The notes under the pieces are model-generated. The model was not told the origin of the DNA, ran no database searches, and worked only from the letters and a program-made list of their open reading frames with translations. The position numbers and the translations under genes were made by a program. Positions 1-8,662 of a stretch of 64,000 bases of DNA are shown here, one piece after another. Each line of letters begins with the position of its first letter. Positions within the stretch are counted from its first letter, which is position 1. The stretch covers positions 2,344,501 to 2,408,500 of the forward strand of contig NZ_CP141799.1 in the NCBI RefSeq assembly GCF_035621475.1. Direction: 5' to 3'. The DNA comes from Pseudomonas paeninsulae (GTDB taxonomy: Bacteria; Pseudomonadota; Gammaproteobacteria; Pseudomonadales; Pseudomonadaceae).

Positions 1-420
1 GACGTGGTGTGCCGTGGCTGCAAGCGCTTTCACCATGAAGTGATCAACTGGAACAGCTATAGCGACGAGGAAAAATACGCGGTCTGGCTGCGCCTCGAGG
101 TGTTGTTGGTGCAGGTGATGACGGCAAAGCTGGAAGTCTTCGATGATGCGCGCCTGCGCAGCCAGTTGGAGCAACGGAAAATTCGTTTCGTACCGCAGCA
201 GTCGCCTTATTGCTGGGCATACCAGCTAATTGCCCGCGGCGCACGAGCGATCAATCAGCTGGAAGCCTACGGCATGGTGTTACTGCCCGAGTTTCGCGAC
301 TGGAGCCTTCCCGAGTTGCGTGATGCCATCGATCGCGAATTTTTCCTGCTCTCCGAGGCGCACTACGAGCGCTACATCGCGCCGAAGTTCATGCGCGAGG
401 GCTTGCAGCCGCGCTTCTGA
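1..420 (+). CDS. DUF1289 family protein, 5' end cut off by the window
   Basis: The reading frame is already open at the first base, so the true start lies upstream. The visible part begins with a CRGC element followed by FHHEVINWNSYSDEEK, which is the second half of the small cysteine-rich DUF1289 domain. The first cysteine pair of the domain would lie to the left of the window. The rest (about 100 residues, rich in aromatic and charged residues, ending YIAPKFMREGLQPRF) matches the long C-terminal extension I remember from Pseudomonas members of the family. Function is unknown; the cysteine pattern suggests metal binding, which is inference. It converges with the universal stress gene at 434-1378, leaving only 13 bases between stop codons. 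Confidence 0.75.
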   Translation, partial: DVVCRGCKRFHHEVINWNSYSDEEKYAVWLRLEVLLVQVMTAKLEVFDDARLRSQLEQRKIRFVPQQSPYCWAYQLIARGARAINQLEAYGMVLLPEFRDWSLPELRDAIDREFFLLSEAHYERYIAPKFMREGLQPRF

Positions 421-433
421 TGACTGCCTAGAG

Positions 434-1378
434 TCAAAGGGCAGTCTGCTCACAGAATTGGTTGTTCACTGCTAAACCCTGTGAATGGCCTCGCTCGCTC
501 GGTGCTTGCTGGGGTTCCTCATAAGGCGCCAGTAAATGGACTGCGTGGTCGTGAGGTTTCAGAACCAGCAGGTCGCTGTCGAGGCGGTCGAGTATCGCTT
601 CGGCCGTATTGCCTATCAACATTCCAGCAAGACCATTACGTCCGACGGTGCCAATGACGGTGACTGCGATCTCCAGTTGATGGGCGATCTGCAGGATTAG
701 CGCCTTGGCAGGCCCTTCGCCAATGTGCAGCTGATAATCGTGGAGCTGATACTCCTCTTTGAACCAGCGGCTTGCCTCGAAGCAGTGGGCCGCCTGGCCG
801 TCGTAGCGAGGCGCGCTGGAGTCAGCTGCGGGAAAGAGTGTTGCCGGGTAGGCACTGACCGCATGGATGGAGCCGCCGATCAATGCGGCGAGATCGACTG
901 CATGCCCCATGATGCTGCCTTGCAGACCACGATGCTCGTTCTCGGAGTTTTCTATATCCATGGCAGCCAGCACTCTGCCGCCATTCCAGGGCCGCGCGGT
1001 CTTAGTCAGCAATACCGGAACCGGGGATTGACGAAGCAGCCGCCAATCCTCAGGAATGATCAGGTGCTTGGTCCACAGGCTATTGGGGTAATGCTGCTTG
1101 ATCAGCAAGTCGCAAGAGTGGGCTTGAAGGGTGGTGAGAATTGCGTCTGTTGGTTGCGAATGCTCGCAGTTGATCTGTTGCGTGGAGACATCAAAGCCCT
1201 CACCGCTGAGCTGTTTGCTAAGGTGCCGGAGGAACGGTGCATGCTCGCGCTGGTTGTCACAAAGCACTAAGTGGATTTCTGCGTGAATACCCGTGGCTAT
1301 GTGCTTGGCGCGTCTCAATGGAAGGCTGTCGGGTTGCTCGGGATTGAGCACCACCAGGATGCGGCGAATGCTATGCAT
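434..1378 (-). CDS. Universal stress protein with two Usp domains
   Basis: A 314-residue protein with two successive UspA-type alpha/beta domains, about residues 3-135 and 145-275. The second domain has the nucleotide-binding pattern G-x2-G-x9-G-N-T (GTVGRNGLAGMLIGNT), which suggests ATP binding. A tail of about 40 residues after the second domain is absent from its paralogue at 1627-2490. The frame extends upstream, but I chose the ATG at 1376-1378 because the Usp fold begins at once (MHSIRRILVVLNPE) and GGGAG sits 7 bases upstream. Tandem Usp proteins of pseudomonads support survival in stationary phase or energy limitation (family knowledge). It lies downstream of, and on the same strand as, its paralogue, so a local duplication is likely. 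Confidence 0.88.
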   Translation of the reverse strand: MHSIRRILVVLNPEQPDSLPLRRAKHIATGIHAEIHLVLCDNQREHAPFLRHLSKQLSGEGFDVSTQQINCEHSQPTDAILTTLQAHSCDLLIKQHYPNSLWTKHLIIPEDWRLLRQSPVPVLLTKTARPWNGGRVLAAMDIENSENEHRGLQGSIMGHAVDLAALIGGSIHAVSAYPATLFPAADSSAPRYDGQAAHCFEASRWFKEEYQLHDYQLHIGEGPAKALILQIAHQLEIAVTVIGTVGRNGLAGMLIGNTAEAILDRLDSDLLVLKPHDHAVHLLAPYEEPQQAPSERGHSQGLAVNNQFCEQTAL

Positions 1379-1593
1379 GGCTATCTCCCAGACGATTCGA
1401 TCTACACCACAGTGATTGTGATTGAGGCCGACCTCATGATGCCGTGCAATGTGGGAGGTACTGCGAGCCTGAGTGCAACCTAAGCAGCATGGTAGATACT
1501 CAGCACTTTTTCCTTGCCGTATGTCGGCTGGTTGTAGGGCCGCCGCCAAGCGGTGCTATTGCCGTTGCACTCGCGCAGGTGGGCGGCAGGCTA

Positions 1594-1615
1594 CAAGCCG
1601 CCTGCAGGCGGCTTG
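1594..1615. repeat. Perfect 22-bp palindrome between the two usp genes
   Basis: Two 11-base arms (CAAGCCGCCTG and its complement) meet without a spacer, 12 bases past the stop of the usp gene at 1627. It can form a strong hairpin, but neither strand has a T-run after it, so a classical intrinsic terminator is not shown. It could be a transcript 3' end stabiliser or a protein site. Confidence 0.5.
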
Positions 1616-1626
1616 GGTGGTGGGGG

Positions 1627-2490
1627 TCAGTGCTGTGCCACCAGTTCTTCCAGGTGGGCGATGATGTCGTCGGGCTTAAGCACTAGGACGTCACAATCCA
1701 GCGCGTCGAGGATCACCTCGGCAGTGTTGCCGATCAGCGCCCCGGACAGTCCGGTGCGCGCCACTGTGCCGATCACGGTCACGGCGGCATTCAGTTGATG
1801 AGCGATTTGCGGAATAAGCGCATCGGCCGGGCCTTCGGCGATATGCAGGCGTTCCTCGGCAATGTCGTATTCGGCCTGGAAGGCTTTGCACTGCTCGCGA
1901 TAACGCGCCTCGATGGTCTCTTTCAGCTGGAAGGTCGGGTCTGCGGCCGACAGCATCGGCGCAGGATGGGCGCTGATTACATGCAGGCTGGCCTTGGCCA
2001 GCGCGGCAATGTCGTAGCCGTAGTTGATGATGCTGTTGTGCAGGGTACGGTGTTCACCGTCGGCGTTACCGACATCGACAGCCGCGAGTATGGTGCCGCC
2101 AGTCCAGGATTTGTCGGTTTTCACCATCAGCACCGGGGCCGGGCAATAACGCAGCAGTTTCCAGTCGTCTGGAGTGAGCAGGGCTTTTTTCAGCGGGTTG
2201 TCGGGGAAGTGCTGCTTGATCACCAGGCCGCACCCTTCGGCCTGCTGCACGCTGATGATGGTCTGGTGCAGGTTTTCATGCCAAGCCTGCTGGCTGGAGG
2301 TGGTGTATCCCTCTTTATCGAGCGTGGCGCACAGGTCACTGAGATAAGTCGAGTGGTCATGCTTCTTGCCGCAGACCAGCAAGTGCAGGTGCGATTGCGT
2401 CACGCCAGCAATCAATTTGGCCCGCTTGAGTGCCAAGCCTTCGGGTCGCTCTGGTTCCATGACGACTAAAATGTTGCGAATGGCTTGCAT
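1627..2490 (-). CDS. Universal stress protein with two Usp domains
   Basis: A 287-residue tandem Usp protein (domains about 3-135 and 145-285). The second domain has GTVARTGLSGALIGNT, the G-x2-G-x9-G-N-T nucleotide-binding pattern with the second glycine replaced by alanine. It is clearly paralogous to the protein at 434-1378 (shared RNILVV, LLRYCPAPVL-type and VLKPDD segments). The start MQAIRNILVV follows GGAGA on the minus strand. A candidate Anr (FNR-type) box and -10 element lie 55-95 bases upstream of the start, suggesting induction at low oxygen, as is known for several Pseudomonas Usp proteins. The ATP-binding role is inferred from the motif. Confidence 0.9.
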   Translation of the reverse strand: MQAIRNILVVMEPERPEGLALKRAKLIAGVTQSHLHLLVCGKKHDHSTYLSDLCATLDKEGYTTSSQQAWHENLHQTIISVQQAEGCGLVIKQHFPDNPLKKALLTPDDWKLLRYCPAPVLMVKTDKSWTGGTILAAVDVGNADGEHRTLHNSIINYGYDIAALAKASLHVISAHPAPMLSAADPTFQLKETIEARYREQCKAFQAEYDIAEERLHIAEGPADALIPQIAHQLNAAVTVIGTVARTGLSGALIGNTAEVILDALDCDVLVLKPDDIIAHLEELVAQH

Positions 2491-2543
2491 GTTCGTCTCC
2501 GTCCGAAGTGGGTTGTGACTCGTAACAATTAACTATAGGCACA

Positions 2544-2585
2544 GCATAGATGCAGCAACAGTGCTGTGTTGTTGACCGGTATCAA
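2544..2585 (-). promoter_or_regulatory. Candidate Anr-dependent promoter of the usp gene
   Basis: TTGACCGGTATCAA at 2572-2585 matches the Anr/FNR consensus TTGAT-N4-ATCAA with one mismatch. On the minus strand a TATGCT -10-like hexamer lies at 2549-2544. With a start point near 2537 the box centre would be at about -41.5, the class II activation position. The usp ATG is at 2490. The match and spacing are seen; regulation is inferred. Confidence 0.6.
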
Positions 2586-2667
2586 CTGACCGGCTGGTCG
2601 CGCGCCGCTTCATTCGTATAATGGCCGGCCAGATTCGCCGGTTACCACCACCCACTGTCGTGAGCCT

Positions 2668-3270
2668 ATGCAACTGTTACCAGAAATCGAAGCCTTCCTG
2701 TTGTGCCCAACCCCCGATGCCTGGATTGCCCAAGCCTTGCAGAATCAGGACGTGATGCTGATAGATCACGCCAATTGCGAGAAGAAGGCCGCATCTACCG
2801 CGCTGACGCTGCTTTTCCGCTATATCGAGAAGGCCGATTTGCAGCACAACCTGTCGCGTTTGGCCCGTGAAGAGTTGCGGCATTTCGAGCAGGTCGCAGC
2901 ATTGATGAAGAAGCGCGGCATTGCCTATCGACCGGTCAGTGCCGCCCTGTATGCCCAGCGCTTGCACAAGCATATGCGCACCAGCGAACCGCACAAACTG
3001 GTGGACACCCTGATCGTCGGGGCTTTTATCGAGGCGCGATCCTGTGAGCGGTTCTTTCGCCTGGCGCCGCATCTCGATGAGGAGCTGGGGCAGTTCTATC
3101 GCTCGCTGCTCAAGTCCGAGGCGCGGCATTACCAGGGTTACCTGAAGATGGCGCGCGATTATGCGGCGGGGCCAATCGATGAGCGGGTGGCTTTCTTCGC
3201 CGAGGTGGAGCGCGAGGCGATACTCACGCCGGACAAGGAGTTTCGCTTTCACAGTGGCGCTGCCGCTTAG
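2668..3270 (+). CDS. miaE: tRNA-(ms2io6A37) hydroxylase MiaE
   Basis: MiaE is a non-haem di-iron monooxygenase that hydroxylates the isopentenyl group of 2-methylthio-N6-isopentenyladenosine at tRNA position 37. The 200-residue protein shows the four-helix iron-ligand pattern: an early E in DHANCEKKA, then REELRHFEQ (E-x2-H), then EARSCERF, and finally SEARHYQGY (E-x2-H). Length is normal for the family. The ATG at 2668 begins MQLLPEIEAFLLCPTPDAW, the usual N-terminus. It is transcribed away from the usp genes and converges on the MFS gene at 3304. Confidence 0.95.
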   Translation: MQLLPEIEAFLLCPTPDAWIAQALQNQDVMLIDHANCEKKAASTALTLLFRYIEKADLQHNLSRLAREELRHFEQVAALMKKRGIAYRPVSAALYAQRLHKHMRTSEPHKLVDTLIVGAFIEARSCERFFRLAPHLDEELGQFYRSLLKSEARHYQGYLKMARDYAAGPIDERVAFFAEVEREAILTPDKEFRFHSGAAA

Positions 3271-3286
3271 GGCAAGCGCCACCTTT
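3254..3286. terminator. Possible stem-loop at the miaE stop
   Basis: GTGGCGCT at 3254-3261 and its complement AGCGCCAC at 3275-3282 bracket the miaE stop codon, and GCC/GGC can extend the stem inside. Only a short CTTTAT follows, so termination would be weak on either strand. Confidence 0.35.
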
Positions 3287-3303
3287 ATCGGAAGTCAGCA
3301 GGA

Positions 3304-4515
3304 CTACGCGGCTGCCGGCTTCGCCGTCAGCGCTGCCTGGCGGTCGCCACGCAGGATGACGATGGCCAGGACCACAAGTAGCAGGGAGGCACCGGTCAGC
3401 ACGAAGAACACGTCCTGCAGCGAGCCGGTTGTTTCGCGGATATAACCGGCCAGCAGGTTGCCTAGGGTGCCGCCCAGGCCGAAGGTCACCATGCAGATGC
3501 CGCTGATCTGCATGGTCGCGGTCGATGAATAGTGCTGGTTGAGCCAGCCGGCGACGATGCCCCACATTGGGAAGTACATCAGGCCATAGCCGAAGCCGGC
3601 GACCAGGGCGAACTTGCCCGGGTCCGCGACGAATGCCAGCAAGCCCAAGGTGAAGCCGCTGAAGATCACCATCAGCGCGGTGCCATGGCCCTTGCGGTCG
3701 GCCAATTTGCCGGTGAGGAAGCCGGCCACCATGCCGGTGCCGCCAACCGTCGCCCAGGTGTAGCCGCCCAGCGCCGCCGGCATGCTGAGTTCATCCAGGT
3801 AGCTATTGAGCCAGTAGGAAAACGGCATGGTGGTGAAGCCCACCAGCAGGCAGATCAGGCAGGCAAACAGGGCGGTGCGCTCACCTATGATGGTGGCGAA
3901 CAGCCGGGAAGTGGGGATCACCGAGTCGACCGGGCCGGCGCTGGCGGTCGGACTGAGGGGCGCCGGCTTGAGGTCGCGCAGCATGTGCCAGGTCAGGGCC
4001 ACGACCAGCAGGCCGAACAGCCCGGCGACTTGCCAGCTGGCCTGCCAGCCAAGCAGTGGCACCACGACAAGGATCAGCAGGCCGTTGAGGGCATAGCCCC
4101 ATGCTGTGCCGCTGGAGGCGCAGGACAGGTAGGTCGAGCGCGACTCGGCACGGGCGCAGCGGCTGACGATCTCGACGATGCAGCCCCAGCTGATCGCCGC
4201 GCTGGCAGCCAGGCAGGTCAGGGTAAGCGTGATCAGCATGGGATCACGCAACTGCGACATGGTGAGCAGCAGGGTGCTGGAGGTCATGCCGGTAATGAGG
4301 GCCAGGCGGCTGGTGCCCAGGCGATGACCGAGCAGGCCGAGGAGCATGGCGCCGCCAAGATAGGCCAATTGGGTCAGTGCGCCGATAGTCGCCAGCTGCC
4401 AGGCACTGATCTCGATGGACTCGCGCATAAACGGCATCAAGGCGGCAAACAGGAACATGCCGAAACCGTGGCTGACGATCTGGTTCATGCCGAACGTGGT
4501 GGGCATTCGCATCAT
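3304..4515 (-). CDS. Major facilitator superfamily transporter
   Basis: A 403-residue membrane protein with about twelve hydrophobic segments in two sets of six, separated by a hydrophilic loop near residues 185-205 (LKPAPLSPTASAGPVDSV). Loop 2-3 carries a GHRLGTSR-like element and the second half has GKLADRKGHG, the MFS loop signature. Substrate cannot be told from sequence. Start choice is uncertain: ATG codons at 4515, 4512 and 4506 are all within reach of the AAGGAG just upstream. It is divergent from the LysR gene at 4639, so that regulator is likely to control it. The last residues (TAKPAAA) are cytoplasmic. Confidence 0.82.
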   Translation of the reverse strand: MMRMPTTFGMNQIVSHGFGMFLFAALMPFMRESIEISAWQLATIGALTQLAYLGGAMLLGLLGHRLGTSRLALITGMTSSTLLLTMSQLRDPMLITLTLTCLAASAAISWGCIVEIVSRCARAESRSTYLSCASSGTAWGYALNGLLILVVVPLLGWQASWQVAGLFGLLVVALTWHMLRDLKPAPLSPTASAGPVDSVIPTSRLFATIIGERTALFACLICLLVGFTTMPFSYWLNSYLDELSMPAALGGYTWATVGGTGMVAGFLTGKLADRKGHGTALMVIFSGFTLGLLAFVADPGKFALVAGFGYGLMYFPMWGIVAGWLNQHYSSTATMQISGICMVTFGLGGTLGNLLAGYIRETTGSLQDVFFVLTGASLLLVVLAIVILRGDRQAALTAKPAAA

Positions 4516-4638
4516 TCGAACTCCTTGATGGCGCTGGGGCGCATGGGGCTGGCTGGATGCGGACTAAGATATCCGCTTGCCAGAATTCGGAAAAACGATA
4601 AATATTGATCACTACTTTCAAGAAGGTTGAACTCTGCC

Positions 4639-5517
4639 ATGCGCGACCTGCCAATTGTCTTGCTGCGTACCTTCGTCATGGTCGCCGAGACGCTGAATCT
4701 GACCACGGCGGCTCAGCGCCTGCATCGCGCGCCGTCGACCATCAGCATGCAGCTCACTCGGCTGGAGGCCCTGGTGGCGGCCGAACTCCTGCAGCGCGGT
4801 CAGTACGGCGTCAGACTGACCCCGGCCGGGGAGCAGTTGAAGTCTTGTGCCCAGCAGTTGCTCAACCTGCATGACCGCATTCTCGGCAGCTTCCAGCATG
4901 CCGATGTGGGTGGTCAGGTGCGCTTCGGCACCCATGACCAGTACGCCACCCGCAGCCTCGTCCCGCTGCTAGAGAGCTTCGTACTGAGCTACCCGGAGGC
5001 AAGCCTGGAAGTGGTCTGCGATCACCGCCCCTATCACCTGGCAACGATGGTGGCCGAGGGCAAGTTGGACCTGGCCCTGGTGGAAATGCCGGCCTTGTCG
5101 GATGGCGGCCAGCGCTTGTTTCGTGACGAGTTGGTCTGGGTGTGCAGCGAGACCCATTCGACTCATGAGCGCGACCCGCTGCCGTTGGCGGTTTTCGTCG
5201 AGGGTTGCTACCACCGCGACTCTGCGCACAAGGTTCTGAGCGAGGCGCAGATTCCCTACCGAGTCGCCTTCATCAGCCAGAGCCGGGCTGGCGTCCTGGC
5301 GGCGGTGCGCGCCGGTATTGGGGTGGGGATCATCCCCCGCTCGACTCTGGAGTCGGGGCTGCGGGTGATCGAGCAGGGGTTGCCGCCATTGCCGGGCACC
5401 GATATCACCTTGTTTGTCGCTGAGCGGGTCAACGAGGCAACTCGGCGCCTGGCGCAAACCATTGAGGCAAGCCCGCAATACCGACGCCAGGAGCGGCCGT
5501 CGCTGCTGCAGCGCTAA
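4639..5517 (+). CDS. LysR-family transcriptional regulator
   Basis: A 292-residue LysR protein: N-terminal winged helix-turn-helix about residues 5-62 (TLNLTTAAQRLHRAPSTISMQ), then a periplasmic-binding-protein-like effector domain about 90-285. The ATG at 4639 is preferred, with AAGG 12 bases upstream; an in-frame TTG at 4627 would add four residues but leaves no room for a ribosome site. It is divergent from the MFS transporter with a 123-base shared upstream region, the usual arrangement for a LysR regulator and its target. The effector is not evident. Confidence 0.85.
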   Translation: MRDLPIVLLRTFVMVAETLNLTTAAQRLHRAPSTISMQLTRLEALVAAELLQRGQYGVRLTPAGEQLKSCAQQLLNLHDRILGSFQHADVGGQVRFGTHDQYATRSLVPLLESFVLSYPEASLEVVCDHRPYHLATMVAEGKLDLALVEMPALSDGGQRLFRDELVWVCSETHSTHERDPLPLAVFVEGCYHRDSAHKVLSEAQIPYRVAFISQSRAGVLAAVRAGIGVGIIPRSTLESGLRVIEQGLPPLPGTDITLFVAERVNEATRRLAQTIEASPQYRRQERPSLLQR

Positions 5518-5534
5518 GCCCGCAGCGGCGCCGA

Positions 5535-6257
5535 TCAGCTGAGAGAGAAGGGTGCCAGCTGCCAGCTTTGGTCGTCGACCTGCAAGGCCCAGCCTTGGCT
5601 GTCCCAGTCACCCAGGACAATCCGCCTGGCGGGTTGCCCCGCCACTTGCAACGGGTGTACCGCAGGGCGGTGAGTGTGGCCGTGAATCAGCGTGCGCACG
5701 CCATGGGCTGCCATGATCAGCGGTACTTCTGCCGGGGTGACATCGACTATGTCGCTGGCTTTCATGCGGGTTTGCGCGCGGCTTTCATTGCGCAGTTTGC
5801 GCGCCAGCTTGCGGCGGGTGGCCAGCGGCAGGTTGCGCAGGATAAACAGCGACAGCGGGTTGCGTAGCCAGCGGCGCAGGCGCATGTAAGCCTCATCCTG
5901 GGTGCAGAGGCTGTCACCGTGCATCAGCAGGACTTTCTCCCCGCCGAGTTCGACCAGGCAGGGGTCGCGCAGCAGGGTGCAGCCAGCCTCGCGGCAAAAG
6001 GCCTGGCCAATCAGGAAGTCGCGATTGCCGTGCATCAGGTAGATGCGCGTGCCACTGTCACTGAGTTGGCGCAGGGCTTGGGCAATGCTGCGCTGAAAGG
6101 GGCTGATGGCGTCGTCGCCGATCCACACCTCGAAGAAGTCGCCAAGGATATACAGCGCCTCGGCTTCGCTTGCGCGGTTCTTTAGAAAATGCAGAAACGC
6201 CCGGCTGATGTCCGGGCGCTCCTGTTCAAGATGCAGATCGGAGATCAGTAGAATCAC
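5535..6257 (-). CDS. lpxH: UDP-2,3-diacylglucosamine diphosphatase LpxH
   Basis: LpxH hydrolyses UDP-2,3-diacylglucosamine to lipid X and UMP in lipid A synthesis, at the inner membrane surface. The 240-residue protein has the calcineurin-like phosphoesterase metal motifs in order: SDLHL (D7, H9), GDFFE (D40), GNRDF, HGDSLC and HGHTHRP. Length is as expected. Its ATG overlaps the ppiB stop by 4 bases (ATGA), so the two are translationally coupled in a ppiB-lpxH operon, the known arrangement in pseudomonads. It converges with the LysR gene ending at 5517. Confidence 0.96.
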   Translation of the reverse strand: MILLISDLHLEQERPDISRAFLHFLKNRASEAEALYILGDFFEVWIGDDAISPFQRSIAQALRQLSDSGTRIYLMHGNRDFLIGQAFCREAGCTLLRDPCLVELGGEKVLLMHGDSLCTQDEAYMRLRRWLRNPLSLFILRNLPLATRRKLARKLRNESRAQTRMKASDIVDVTPAEVPLIMAAHGVRTLIHGHTHRPAVHPLQVAGQPARRIVLGDWDSQGWALQVDDQSWQLAPFSLS

Positions 6258-6748
6258 TCAACGATCTCGGCACGCTCGATGATCACATCGTCGACCGGTA
6301 CGTCCTGGTGGCCAGACTTCATGGTGGTGGCAACACCCTTGATCTTTTCGACCACGTCCATGCCTTCGGCCACTTCAGCGAATACCGCATAGCCCCAGCC
6401 TTGTACGGTTGGTGCGCTGTGGTTGAGGAAGCTGTTGTCGCCGACGTTGATGAAGAACTGCGCGGAGGCCGAATGCGGCTCCATGGTGCGGGCCATGGCC
6501 ACGGTGCCGATCTTGTTGAGCAAGCCATTGTTGGCTTCGTTCTTGATGGTCGCGCGGGTGGTTTTCTGCTTCATGCCTGGCTCGAAACCGCCACCTTGCA
6601 CCATAAAGTTGCTGATCACGCGGTGGAAGATGGTGCCGTCGTAATGACCTTCCTTCACGTATTGCTTGAAGTTGGCCACGGTTTCCGGCGCTTTATCTTC
6701 GAACAGCTTGAGGGTGATGACGCCGTGGTTGGTGTGCAGCTTGATCAT
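6254..6748 (-). CDS. ppiB: Peptidyl-prolyl cis-trans isomerase B (cyclophilin)
   Basis: A 164-residue cytoplasmic cyclophilin without signal peptide, catalysing proline isomerisation in folding proteins. Cyclophilin core residues are visible: [15 protein letters not shown] (catalytic Arg), [10 protein letters not shown] and [15 protein letters not shown] long open frame continues upstream on this strand, but it runs antisense to glnS. The true start is the ATG at 6746-6748 ([16 protein letters not shown]), where the fold begins. The ribosome site is weak. First gene of a ppiB-lpxH unit, divergent from glnS. Confidence 0.96.
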   Translation of the reverse strand: MIKLHTNHGVITLKLFEDKAPETVANFKQYVKEGHYDGTIFHRVISNFMVQGGGFEPGMKQKTTRATIKNEANNGLLNKIGTVAMARTMEPHSASAQFFINVGDNSFLNHSAPTVQGWGYAVFAEVAEGMDVVEKIKGVATTMKSGHQDVPVDDVIIERAEIVE

Positions 6749-6934
6749 AGGTAATCGCTCTGTCGAGAAATCCACAAGCTTGCTCAATATCCGTTGCTGA
6801 CGCCGCGTTAGCGCTGTGCGGTGGATAGAGAACGGGCTCGTGGGCCTGTCAGGGGGTTGACAGCTTCGGCTATGATAAGCGCTTTGTTTTAGTCGGCCTA
6901 CCCTGTGCCGCGAACCTGCATGATCAAGGACCCC

Positions 6935-8599
6935 ATGAGCAAGCCAGAGATTGTCGCCGCTTCGAACTTTCTTCGTCCCATCGTCCAGGCCGATCTGGAT
7001 GCCGGCAAGCATACGAAGATCATCACTCGTTTTCCGCCGGAGCCCAACGGCTACCTGCATATCGGCCATGCCAAGTCGATCTGTCTGAACTTCGGCCTGG
7101 CCAAGGAGTTTGGCGGCGAGTGCAACCTGCGCTTCGACGACACCAACCCGGCCAAGGAAGACCAGGAATACATTGACGCGATCAAGAGCGACCTGCAGTG
7201 GCTGGGCTTCCAGTGGGCCGGCGAGGAGCGTTACGCCTCCAACTACTTCGACCAGCTGCATGACTGGGCCGTCGAGCTGATCAAGGCCGGCAAGGCCTAC
7301 GTCTGTGACCTGTCGCCGGATGAGGCGCGCCAGTACCGCGGCAATCTGACTGAGCCGGGCAAAAACAGCCCGTTCCGCGAGCGCTCGGTGGAGGAAAACC
7401 TCGATTTGTTCGCCCGCATGAAGGCCGGTGAGTTCCCCGATGGCGCTCGTGCCTTGCGCGCGAAGATCGATATGGCCTCGCCGAACATGAACCTGCGCGA
7501 CCCGATTCTCTACCGCATTCGCCATGCTCATCACCATCAGACCGGCGACAAGTGGTGCATCTACCCGAACTATGACTTTACCCATGGCCAGTCGGACGCC
7601 ATCGAAGGTGTTACCCACTCGATCTGCACCCTGGAATTCGAGGACCACCGTCCGCTCTACGATTGGTTCCTCGACAACCTGCCGGTGCCGGCCAAGCCGC
7701 GCCAGTACGAGTTCGCCCGTCTCAACCTGAACTACACCATCACCAGCAAACGCCGGCTCAAGCAGTTGGTCGATGAAGGTCATGTGCATGGTTGGGACGA
7801 TCCGCGCATGTCGACCCTCAGTGGGTACCGCCGTCGCGGCTACACCCCGGGGTCGATCCGGACTTTCTGCGACATGCTCGGCGTCAACCGCGCTGGCGGC
7901 TTGGTGGATATCGGCATGCTCGAATTTGCTATTCGCGAAGACCTCGATGCCTCCGCTTCGCGGGCCATGTGCGTATTGCGGCCCTTGAAGGTAGTGATCA
8001 CCAATTACCCCGAAGGTCAGGTGGAAAACCTCGAGCTGGCGCGCCATCCCAAGCAGGACATGGGTGTACGTCAGCTGCCGTTTGCCCGCGAGATCTATAT
8101 CGACGCCGGCGACTTCGAAGAAGTACCGCCCGCCGGTTTCAAGCGCCTGATCCCCGGTGGCGAAGCCCGACTGCGTGGCAGCTACGTGATTCGCGCCGAT
8201 GAGGCGATCAAGGATGCCGAGGGTAATATCGTCGAGCTGCGCTGCAGCTACGACGAAAATACCCTGGGCAAGAACCCCGAAGGGCGCAAGGTCAAAGGCG
8301 TGATCCATTGGGTGCCGGCTGCTGCTAGCATCGAGTGCGAAGTGCGCTTGTACGACCGCCTGTTCCGCTCGCCGACCCCGGAGAAAGCAGAAGAGGGCAG
8401 CAGCTTCCTCGACAACATCAATCCCGAGTCGCTGCTGGTACTCAAGGGATGTCGTGCCGAGCCGTCGCTGGCCCAGGCCCAGCCTGAGCAGCGCTTCCAG
8501 TTCGAGCGTGAAGGCTACTTCTGCGCCGACATCAAGGACAGCAAGCCCGGTGCCCCGGTGTTCAACCGTACCGTGACCCTGCGCGATTCCTGGGCTTAA
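6935..8599 (+). CDS. glnS: Glutamine-tRNA ligase
   Basis: GlnRS charges tRNA-Gln using ATP. The 554-residue class I synthetase has the HIGH motif as [12 protein letters not shown] (about residues 38-49) and the KMSKS equivalent as the Gln/Glu-type [12 protein letters not shown] region, followed by the C-terminal beta-barrel anticodon-binding domain. The start at 6935 ([12 protein letters not shown]) follows AAGGA at 6926-6930; the in-frame ATG at 6920 and GTG at 6905 are less likely. Length matches Pseudomonas GlnRS. It is followed after 63 bases by cysS in the same direction. Confidence 0.98.
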   Translation: MSKPEIVAASNFLRPIVQADLDAGKHTKIITRFPPEPNGYLHIGHAKSICLNFGLAKEFGGECNLRFDDTNPAKEDQEYIDAIKSDLQWLGFQWAGEERYASNYFDQLHDWAVELIKAGKAYVCDLSPDEARQYRGNLTEPGKNSPFRERSVEENLDLFARMKAGEFPDGARALRAKIDMASPNMNLRDPILYRIRHAHHHQTGDKWCIYPNYDFTHGQSDAIEGVTHSICTLEFEDHRPLYDWFLDNLPVPAKPRQYEFARLNLNYTITSKRRLKQLVDEGHVHGWDDPRMSTLSGYRRRGYTPGSIRTFCDMLGVNRAGGLVDIGMLEFAIREDLDASASRAMCVLRPLKVVITNYPEGQVENLELARHPKQDMGVRQLPFAREIYIDAGDFEEVPPAGFKRLIPGGEARLRGSYVIRADEAIKDAEGNIVELRCSYDENTLGKNPEGRKVKGVIHWVPAAASIECEVRLYDRLFRSPTPEKAEEGSSFLDNINPESLLVLKGCRAEPSLAQAQPEQRFQFEREGYFCADIKDSKPGAPVFNRTVTLRDSWA

Positions 8600-8662
8600 G
8601 GCTCAGGTGCGTTGATTTGAACCGGGCCAGCGCGCTGGCCCGTGGTTTTCCAAGGAATCCCG

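Noticed and set aside
3532..4608. A 358-codon plus-strand open frame opposite the MFS gene
   Set aside because: It is rich in Gly, Ala, Gln, Asp and His with no domain, the usual result of reading a GC-rich membrane-protein gene backwards.
6857..6876. TTGACA and TATGAT upstream of glnS as a promoter
   Set aside because: Both hexamers look good, but only 8 bases separate them, too few for a sigma-70 promoter; they cannot be used together.
6254..8308. A 684-codon minus-strand open frame covering ppiB and running antisense through most of glnS
   Set aside because: Only the last 164 codons form a known fold (cyclophilin). The rest mirrors glnS codons and gives composition without any domain; ppiB starts at 6748.
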